Assembly: GCA_030527085.1 (NCBI GenBank)
Contig: JAUNBN010000029.1
Location: 1-10,278 of the forward strand
Length of the DNA stretch: 10,278 bases
Origin: Oscillospiraceae bacterium
GTDB taxonomy: Bacteria > Bacillota > Clostridia > Oscillospirales > Ruminococcaceae
Direction: 5' to 3'
How positions within the stretch are numbered: position 1 is the stretch's first letter; every line of letters starts with the position of its first letter. Position numbers and translations under genes: made by a program. Below are positions 5,823 to 10,278 of this stretch, piece after piece. The notes beneath the pieces are model-generated. The model did not search any database and was not told the origin of the DNA. It was given only the letters and a program-made list of their open reading frames with translations.

Positions 5823-6356
5823 ATGTCAAACATCTGGCACGACATCAGCCCCGGCAGAATAACGCCTCAGGATTTTATAGCCGTAATAGAAATAGAAAAG
5901 GGCAGCCGGAACAAATACGAGCTCGACAAGGAGACAGGCCAGCTCATACTCGACAGAATACTCTACACCTCCACCCACTACCCTGCCAACTACGGCCTCA
6001 TCCCCCGCACCTTCGCGGACGACGGCGACCCGCTGGACGTGCTGGTGCTCTGCAGCGAGGTGATACGCCCCTTAAGCCTTGTCAGGTGCTACCCCATAGG
6101 CATGTTTACGATGCTCGACCAGGGCAAGCTCGACGAGAAGATAATAGCCATCCCCTTCAGCGACCCCACCTACAACGAATATAAGAGCATCGAGGAACTG
6201 CCGCGCCATATCTTTTCCGAGATGCGCCACTTCTTCACGGTCTACAAAAACCTCGAGAACAAGGACACCATCGTAGACGAGGAGCAGGGCCCCGAGGCCG
6301 CGCGGGAGACCATTAAAAACTGCCTGGACGCCTATATAGAAAAATTCTGCCGCTAG
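5823..6356 (+). CDS. ppa: Inorganic pyrophosphatase, family I (soluble)
   Basis: This cytosolic enzyme hydrolyses pyrophosphate to two phosphates with Mg2+, pulling biosynthetic reactions such as nucleic-acid synthesis and tRNA charging forward. The 177-residue length is standard for bacterial family I. The signature DDGDPLDVLVL (66-76) supplies metal-binding Asp67, Asp69 and Asp72. Other family residues are visible: Glu24 and Lys26 in EIEKGSRNKYE, Arg45, Tyr57 in HYPANYG, Asp99, Asp104 and Lys106, and Tyr141-Lys142 near FFTVYKNLE. All expected active-site residues are present, so it should be active. The start is fixed by GGGAGGG at 5812-5818. It has its own promoter and a very strong terminator, so it is a single-gene unit. 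Confidence 0.96.
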   Translation: MSNIWHDISPGRITPQDFIAVIEIEKGSRNKYELDKETGQLILDRILYTSTHYPANYGLIPRTFADDGDPLDVLVLCSEVIRPLSLVRCYPIGMFTMLDQGKLDEKIIAIPFSDPTYNEYKSIEELPRHIFSEMRHFFTVYKNLENKDTIVDEEQGPEAARETIKNCLDAYIEKFCR

Positions 6357-6406
6357 CTTCCTGCTGCCGCTCAAAACAGTAAGCGGAGCCTTAAACTTGC
6401 TTTCAG

Positions 6407-6466
6407 AACGCTTTTAAAGCCGCCGCCCGAAAACAGGCGGCGGCTTTAAAAGCGTTTTCTTTTTTT
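6407..6466 (+). terminator. Very strong terminator after ppa
   Basis: Positions 6407-6427 pair perfectly with 6436-6456 over 21 bp around an 8-nt loop (CGAAAACA), followed by a T-rich run TTCTTTTTTT (6457-6466). It begins 50 bp after the ppa stop and ends 10 bp before the stop codon of the convergent gene. On the minus strand no T-run follows, so its main job is to end the ppa transcript, though the stem could also slow the opposing one. Confidence 0.93.
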
Positions 6467-6476
6467 GCGGCGCGGT

Positions 6477-7910
6477 CTATATATCCCCGCCTCTGCCGCG
6501 AAGCCTAGCCTCCTCGCGGTTAACTATCTGCGCCGCGGCGTAGCGGTTGTGAACGCCCAGCTTGCGGTAGATGTTCTTTGTGTAGTCGTTGACCGTGTGC
6601 TCCGAAATAAAGAGCATTCTCGCAATATCGCCGTTGCTGTGTCCGTAGCTTATCAAATCCAGCACCTCCCGCTCTCTCTTTGTTAAGAGGTCGAGGGCCT
6701 CCGGCGCGTTTTTCGCTGCCTCTCCCGCGGCGGGCGGAGCGCTTCCCCGTTCGTTTTCCCCGGCGGAGCTAAGCTGCCTGCGGGCGGCGTAAAGCAGGTA
6801 GGGTTCTGCCAGAACAAAGAGCAGCGTCAGTATCAGGACGATAACCAGATAGGTGATATCGAGAAAAACCGCGGAGTCGCGGAACAGCTCCACCAAAAAG
6901 GAGTGGACCACCACGGCGAACATCGCAAGCGCTATGATTCCCGGGGCTATGTAGCGGCTGGGATACTGCTCCGACATCAGCGCGCCGAAAAGGGGTATGA
7001 GCGCGCAGGCCGTCATTCCCGTTCCCGTGAGCGCGCAGGCGGCGAGAGCCAGTCCCGGCACGTAATTTGAAGCCAGCAGCAGCACATAGCCCAGCGAGGC
7101 GAGGCCGACGACATAGGGCATGAACTGTATCGGGTGCCTGCCTGTTTTTTTGTAAAGCGCGTAAACAGCGAGCGAGCAGACCACGCAGCTCAGATAGGCC
7201 GCGAAAACGCCGTGCTCGTACTGCGCGGCAACGGCGGGCGCGATTATTCCGAGCAGCAGCGCGAGAAAGATAAGCAGGAACACGCCGGCGAAGAAGCGCT
7301 TGGGCATAATAAGGCCGTCGCCCTTCTCCACAAAGCTCGGGCAGCTGTTCGCCGGCATTTTAAAAAAGAAGTAAAGCAAGAGAACGAGCATAACTACCGT
7401 GAGCACGCGAAAGGAGGCGTACTCCAGCCTGAAAAAGTCGTTTTGCAAAAGGGCAACCGCCACATAGGCGGCGGGATAGGCTAACAGAAGGTGACGCACC
7501 AGGCTCCTCTCCGAAAAGAAATAGACCATCGTCGCCGTTTCAAAGCCTATCATAAAGCAGCAGCAGAAGCACTGGATATATATGAGCAGCGTAAGGCCGC
7601 TCTCGCTCTTTATAAAAAAGAGCCCCAGGACGGCCAAGAGCGCCGCCGCTGTCGCCGCCCTCGAGAGCCCTATGACCCGTGCGGGAAAGAAGACCATAAC
7701 GAGTATGGAGCAGACATAGCCCGCGGCGATAAGCAGGGTTATGTTGCCCATCGGAATGGGCAGCGGAGTCCTGCCGTCTATGTTGAGCGAGGGGCCCATA
7801 TAGTAAATTACACCCATCTGCCAGATGCAGAACATCGCAAAACAAAGCAGCCGCCGCATCGGGATATCTATGCGCCTGCTGTGGTTTTCAATCAATATCT
7901 TATTGCCCAT
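6477..7910 (-). CDS. 12-TM membrane-anchored LuxR-family transcriptional regulator
   Basis: The 477-residue protein has about twelve hydrophobic segments (roughly residues 15-390), then a charged, Ala/Pro-rich linker and a C-terminal LuxR/GerE helix-turn-helix. The HTH starts at LLTKREREVLDLISYGHS and contains the family pattern IARMLFISEHTVNDYTKNIY followed by RKLGVHNR. The membrane part resembles an MFS-like sensor rather than a transporter known by name. Such 12-TM/LuxR fusions are common in gut Coriobacteriia and are also seen in other anaerobes; their signals are mostly unknown. The start is ATG 7910, with AAGGGAGG at 7925-7918 seven bases ahead; an in-frame ATG at 7979 has no ribosome site. 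It stands alone, convergent with ppa and divergent from the zinc-ribbon genes, which are possible targets by position. Confidence 0.88.
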   Translation of the reverse strand: MGNKILIENHSRRIDIPMRRLLCFAMFCIWQMGVIYYMGPSLNIDGRTPLPIPMGNITLLIAAGYVCSILVMVFFPARVIGLSRAATAAALLAVLGLFFIKSESGLTLLIYIQCFCCCFMIGFETATMVYFFSERSLVRHLLLAYPAAYVAVALLQNDFFRLEYASFRVLTVVMLVLLLYFFFKMPANSCPSFVEKGDGLIMPKRFFAGVFLLIFLALLLGIIAPAVAAQYEHGVFAAYLSCVVCSLAVYALYKKTGRHPIQFMPYVVGLASLGYVLLLASNYVPGLALAACALTGTGMTACALIPLFGALMSEQYPSRYIAPGIIALAMFAVVVHSFLVELFRDSAVFLDITYLVIVLILTLLFVLAEPYLLYAARRQLSSAGENERGSAPPAAGEAAKNAPEALDLLTKREREVLDLISYGHSNGDIARMLFISEHTVNDYTKNIYRKLGVHNRYAAAQIVNREEARLRGRGGDI

Positions 7911-8027
7911 GCCGCTGCCTCCCTTGCGAATTTTTGAAAACCCCTTGAATAAGGGATATGAAAGCGGACTCTTCTTCAATAAAATGATGGTGGGGATTTT
8001 TTCCTCAAGGCCGCCGACTTAAAGCTT

Positions 8028-8036
8028 ATTATAGCA
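8028..8036 (-). promoter_or_regulatory. Extended -10 promoter of the LuxR-type gene
   Basis: On the minus strand the sequence reads TGCTATAAT: a perfect -10 with the TG extension that makes a good -35 unnecessary. No clear -35 is seen. Transcription would begin near 8021, giving a leader of about 110 bases. That leader contains a small stem (7955-7951 with 7946-7942) followed by GTTTT, which is too weak to call an attenuator. Confidence 0.7.
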
Positions 8037-8073
8037 CAAAAGAAAGCTTAAATCGCGGCTTAAGGCAGCCAAG

Positions 8074-8108
8074 AAGTGTTCCCAGAGCATGTTTAATGCT
8101 AAGGGAAC
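8074..8108 (+). repeat. Hairpin repeat, second copy of the 2138-2188 family
   Basis: GTTCCC (8078-8083) pairs with GGGAAC (8103-8108), and inside it AGCAT (8086-8090) pairs with ATGCT (8096-8100) across a 2-by-2 internal loop, with a GTTTA apical loop. Positions 8074-8100 match minus-strand 2188-2162 at 22 of 27. A two-tier stem with a symmetrical internal loop is the typical shape of REP-type extragenic palindromes. Confidence 0.6.
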
Positions 8109-8115
8109 CTTCCTA

Positions 8116-8150
8116 GGGAGTGTTCCCAGAGCGCGTCTTGAGACGCTCCC
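8116..8150 (+). repeat. Third, partial copy of the hairpin repeat
   Basis: AGTGTTCCCAGAGC at 8119-8132 is an exact 14-base repeat of 8075-8088, 44 bp downstream. It is followed by its own stem, GCGTCT (8133-8138) with AGACGC (8141-8146), closed by GGGAG (8116-8120) with CTCCC (8146-8150) as an alternative pairing. The pair of copies lies directly upstream of the first zinc-ribbon gene, and no convincing promoter is seen for that gene. Confidence 0.55.
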
Positions 8151-8179
8151 AGAAAAAGAGCGCAGGGAGACTCTCTACT

Positions 8180-8524
8180 ATGCGGCAGCTTTATGAGCAG
8201 ACAGCGCCGGATGCGACAAAAAAGCGCTTCTACGCCCGCTGCCCCATCTGCGGCAAAAGGCGCGGCGCTTTCGAGCCCTCCCTCTTGCTTGAAAGCGCAG
8301 CGGGACTGAAGGCGCTTGAGAGTGGCCTTGCGGGCGGGGTAAGACAGGCCGCCTACGACAAGAGCAGGCTTAAGGCCGCGAGCCGCTTGGCGAGGTTCTT
8401 CAACCGCTGCCGCCGCTGCGGTCTGTGGGTCTGCGACGACTGCTTTGACATTGAGAGCGGCGGATGCTGCTTAAAGTGCAGGGCCACACAGGCTTTAAAC
8501 CCGAAAAACGAGAACGACAACTAA
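8180..8524 (+). CDS. Small cysteine-rich zinc-binding protein, unknown function
   Basis: I do not recognise this protein by name. The 114-residue product has four CxxC pairs: Cys21/24, Cys77/80, Cys85/88 and Cys97/100, with an extra Cys96. The last three are packed as in a treble-clef or RING-like double zinc site, and CPIC with CRRC could form a split zinc ribbon around a basic, Ala-rich helical insert (about 35-75). No membrane segment or signal peptide is seen, so it is probably cytosolic. Start ATG 8180 is chosen because AGGGAG at 8164-8169 precedes it; the longer in-frame GTG at 8120 would run through the repeat. The stop is 15 bp before the next gene, so it leads a three-gene operon. 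Zinc binding is likely; function is open. Confidence 0.72.
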   Translation: MRQLYEQTAPDATKKRFYARCPICGKRRGAFEPSLLLESAAGLKALESGLAGGVRQAAYDKSRLKAASRLARFFNRCRRCGLWVCDDCFDIESGGCCLKCRATQALNPKNENDN

Positions 8525-8539
8525 AAGGAGGCTATTGAA

Positions 8540-8938
8540 ATGGCGATTTTTGACAAGCTGAACGAGATGGCGAAAAACATCGGCGACAAGACAAGCGACG
8601 TTATCGAGATAACGAAGCTGAGCGGCAAGGTGAGCTCCGAGCGCTCCGCTGCTGCCGAGGAGCTCAAAAAGATAGGCGAGCATTATTACCAGCTCTTCGC
8701 CTCGGGCGGCGAGGTTGCGCCGGAGGTACTGGAGCTTTGCCGGAGCGCCAAGGCGCATTTCGACGCGGCAAACGAGGCTCAGACCGAGATAGAAAAGATA
8801 AAGGCCGGGGAAGAAACGCCGGCGGCCGAAGCGGCGCCCGCCGCGCCCGCCGCTCTGAAGTGCCCCTCCTGCGGCGCTGCTAACGCTGCGGGGACGAAGT
8901 TCTGCCAGAACTGCGGAATGAAGCTGGATGCGAACTGA
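8540..8938 (+). CDS. Helical protein with C-terminal zinc ribbon
   Basis: The 132-residue protein has an N-terminal amphipathic, charged helical region (1-90, probably coiled-coil), an Ala/Pro/Glu-rich linker (about 91-106) and one zinc ribbon with Cys108/111 and Cys122/125 in CPSCG and CQNCG knuckles. The pattern GAANAAGTKFCQNCGMKL is that of the common bacterial zinc-ribbon domain. I recall similar short proteins, with the same FDKLNEMAKNIGDKTSDVIE-type start, in Clostridia, where they are unannotated. There is no signal peptide or membrane segment. AAAAGGAGG at 8523-8530 gives a strong ribosome site. It is 15 bp after the previous gene and 50 bp before the next, which ends in a related architecture. 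A scaffold or adaptor role is a guess. Confidence 0.85.
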   Translation: MAIFDKLNEMAKNIGDKTSDVIEITKLSGKVSSERSAAAEELKKIGEHYYQLFASGGEVAPEVLELCRSAKAHFDAANEAQTEIEKIKAGEETPAAEAAPAAPAALKCPSCGAANAAGTKFCQNCGMKLDAN

Positions 8939-8988
8939 GAGAGCACCGCCCGATTTTAAGGGCGCATTTAAGTAAAGGAGATTGAGAT

Positions 8989-9870
8989 ATGGGTCTATTG
9001 GAAAAGGCTATACGCAAGGGCGTGGGCGACGCTATAGGCAAGGCCGTTCAGCAGGTGGTAGAGCCGAAGGCCGCAGAGCTCGCCGATAAGGCCGCCGAGC
9101 ATATCGATAAGGCGGCTGAAAGCGTCTCGCAGCAGATTGACCAGGCGACCGAGAGCGTCGCGCAGCAGACTCAGGAAACCGCCGAAACGGCGAGCGGGCT
9201 CGGGGGCGCCTTCGCCAGCTTGCAGCGCTCGCTGGAGGGCTACGCCACCGAGGCCGCGAAGAATATCAAGATATGCCCCGGCTGCGGCGAGCCCGCCGCC
9301 GCGGATAAGAAGTTCTGCCCCTCCTGCGGCGAGGCGCTGCCCGAAACCACCGTAGCTCAGGGGGCTGTCTGTACCGAGTGCGCAACGCAGAACACCATCG
9401 GCACGAAGTTCTGCTCGGAATGCGGCGCGAAGCTCCCCGCCGCCATTCAGGAGGAAGAGGCCGCTGCCGCCAGCGACGCGGCGGTTATGGCTCAGTGGGA
9501 GGAGAAGCTGTCGCAATATCCGAAATGGAACTGCGGCGGGGCGAACTTCTCTCTCGAGCACCACGGCGGCGACCAGTATTTATTCTACGCGAAGCTTCCG
9601 AGCTTTGAAGAAGCTCAGGAGGCCGTAAAGCAATACCGCATAAGCTTACAGGAAAACGGCTTTCGCGCCGCGGGGGAGTACCCCAGCGTAGAGCATCTCT
9701 ATAAAATGGCGGAGGGTATTTGCTGGCATGTGGACACCGAGCACTGCTTCGACGGCGACAGCGACTGCCCCTGCATAGGCTTCCTGACGGGCGAGCCCCG
9801 CGGCGGCTTCGACTATGTCAAGCCCGAGCCGAAGAAGCCCGCGAGCCTGAAGGATCTGTTCGGACTGTAA
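8989..9870 (+). CDS. Multidomain zinc-ribbon protein with helical repeats and a Cys/His-rich C-terminal domain
   Basis: The 293-residue protein has three parts. Residues 1-90 form an Ala/Glu/Lys/Gln-rich amphipathic helix with near-repeats of AADKAAEHIDKAAESVSQQ type, as in apolipoprotein- or LEA-like helices that coat membranes or other proteins. Residues 96-145 hold two zinc ribbons: Cys96/99 with Cys110/113, and Cys128/131 with Cys142/145. After an Ala/Glu linker, residues 170-280 form a mixed alpha/beta domain with Cys182, 245, 253, 260 and 262 and His191, 192, 247 and 252, which I cannot assign to a family. AAGGAG at 8975-8980 sets the start. A small stem (CGCCC 8947-8951 with GGGCG 8960-8964) lies in the 50-bp gap before it. 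No signal peptide is seen. Function unknown; the shared zinc-ribbon design with the preceding gene suggests joint action. Confidence 0.85.
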   Translation: MGLLEKAIRKGVGDAIGKAVQQVVEPKAAELADKAAEHIDKAAESVSQQIDQATESVAQQTQETAETASGLGGAFASLQRSLEGYATEAAKNIKICPGCGEPAAADKKFCPSCGEALPETTVAQGAVCTECATQNTIGTKFCSECGAKLPAAIQEEEAAAASDAAVMAQWEEKLSQYPKWNCGGANFSLEHHGGDQYLFYAKLPSFEEAQEAVKQYRISLQENGFRAAGEYPSVEHLYKMAEGICWHVDTEHCFDGDSDCPCIGFLTGEPRGGFDYVKPEPKKPASLKDLFGL

Positions 9871-10209
9871 AGCAGTTGAGCCGGCGGCCTCAAAGCGTGC
9901 AGCGCTGAAATTTCCCTCTGAGGGGATGCATAGCTAAAGCTCCGCGCAAAGAATACAACTCTTTCCGCCGCAGGTTTGACAGACATTTTCGCTTTTGCTA
10001 TTTTTAAATAAGAGACAGCGCCCTATGAGACACCGAAGGAAAGGGGTTTTATCCCGAGCCTTCACCGTCCACGGGTGCGGTCTCTTTTTTCTTTCCCGGC
10101 CTTCTGTCAGCTCTGGCGCAAAGGCGGCAAAACACAAATACAAAGAGGCGACGCTGAGCGAGTGCAGCTTGCGACATTGCCAGCCCTTGCCCTTGACTTT
10201 TTACTTGAC
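9871..10209. other. Non-coding stretch after the zinc-ribbon genes
   Basis: No protein can be supported here. It holds a small stem right after the stop codon (TTGAG 9876-9880 with CTCAA 9889-9893), a possible weak terminator (10064-10090) and, at its end, a GC-rich lead into the repeat copy at 10210-10273. No tRNA or known RNA was recognised. A TTG-started minus-strand frame at 9934-10143 has a CxxC pattern but lacks a ribosome site. Confidence 0.5.
10064..10090 (+). terminator. Weak terminator candidate
   Basis: ACCGT (10064-10068) can pair with GCGGT (10077-10081, one G-T wobble), followed by CTC and six Ts (10085-10090). An alternative pairing joins GAGAC (10027-10031) with GTCTC (10080-10084), closing a larger structure that ends at the same T-run. 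It is about 190 bp past the zinc-ribbon operon, for which no nearer terminator is visible. Confidence 0.35.
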
Positions 10210-10273
10210 CGCGCGGAGCGCCGACGCAAAAAGCCCAAAGCGCGAGCGGGCGTTAAAATCCCGCGTTTACAAG
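10210..10273 (-). repeat. Dispersed intergenic repeat, right copy (inverted)
   Basis: On the minus strand, 10273-10226 matches plus-strand 110-157 at 47 of 48 bases, and 10220-10210 matches 164-174 exactly. The last bases of the window (10274-10278) lie outside the match, so this edge of the repeat is seen, although the element may continue further in a diverged form. The two copies face each other in inverted orientation, with all ten genes of the window between them. Confidence 0.85.
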
Positions 10274-10278
10274 GGATT

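Noticed and set aside
7911..7979. Longer N-terminus of the LuxR-type protein (ATG 7979)
   Set aside because: The added segment encodes the ribosome site itself (AAGGGAGG at 7925-7918), so the start at 7910 is clearly better.
8120..8179. Upstream GTG start for the first zinc-ribbon gene
   Set aside because: The extra 20 codons run through a hairpin repeat, and the inner ATG at 8180 has a ribosome site at a suitable distance.
8941..8970. Possible intercistronic terminator between the last two zinc-ribbon genes
   Set aside because: The stem has only 5 bp with an 8-base loop and no T-run follows; at most a minor processing or attenuation site.
8995..9564. Minus-strand 189-residue frame opposite the third zinc-ribbon gene
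   Set aside because: Low-complexity Leu/Gly/Ala/Arg composition from the reverse of Ala/Glu-rich codons, no ribosome site, no domain.
9934..10143. Minus-strand 69-residue frame with a CQTCGGKSCILC pattern near its end
   Set aside because: It starts with TTG without a ribosome site, runs over a likely terminator, and its composition does not look like a folded protein. The cysteine pattern is noted only because the neighbouring genes are Cys-rich.
1..10278. CRISPR array, tRNA/rRNA genes, prophage, toxin-antitoxin or defence genes
   Set aside because: No regularly spaced direct repeats, no cloverleaf or rRNA-like stretches, and none of the proteins shows phage, toxin, nuclease or defence motifs.

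Overview
The window is about 10.3 kb of GC-rich bacterial DNA (clearly above 50% GC by eye). It has short intergenic gaps, strong Shine-Dalgarno sites and frequent ATA and AGG/AGA codons. Protein types point to an anaerobic, probably gut-associated bacterium: a Clostridia-like Firmicute or a Synergistota member. Grounds are the small C-terminal zinc-ribbon proteins, a DUF6056-like membrane protein, a family I pyrophosphatase with a Clostridia-like sequence, and a 12-TM LuxR regulator. This placement is from memory of the families and is not firm. There is no rRNA, tRNA, CRISPR array, transposase or phage gene.

Layout. Positions 1-299 are non-coding and carry hairpins, one copy of a dispersed repeat and the terminator of the first operon. 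Positions 300-2102 (minus) encode a two-gene ABC importer: a lipoprotein substrate-binding protein, then its permease, with no ATPase gene beside them. Diverging from it is a Crp/Fnr-type regulator (2282-2968, plus). Its leader contains a perfect 16-bp palindrome that looks like an operator. Next on the plus strand are a GT-C-like membrane protein (3022-4332) and, 18 bp later, an FMN-dependent alpha-hydroxy-acid dehydrogenase-fold enzyme (4351-5385). A structured 437-bp gap follows, then a monocistronic inorganic pyrophosphatase (5823-6356) closed by a 21-bp-stem terminator. Convergent to it is a 12-TM membrane protein with a C-terminal LuxR-type DNA-binding domain (6477-7910, minus). The last unit (8180-9870, plus) is three small cysteine-rich genes in a row. 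The window ends in about 400 bp of non-coding DNA whose final 70 bp is an inverted copy of the repeat at the left end.

How the genes fit together. The ABC pair and the Crp-type regulator share an intergenic region and are probably one regulatory unit; the ligand cannot be read from sequence. The membrane protein and the FMN enzyme look co-transcribed, without an obvious shared pathway. The three zinc-ribbon genes are evidently co-transcribed and share architecture, so they may act together on an unknown process. The pyrophosphatase is housekeeping.

Most unusual features: the inverted repeat copies near the window ends, the palindrome in the crp-type leader, a second dispersed hairpin repeat family (near 2138-2188 and 8074-8150), the FMN enzyme with a four-cysteine N-terminus and an altered active site, and the zinc-ribbon cluster. 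No clearly new biological system is proven by the sequence; the zinc-ribbon cluster is the best candidate.
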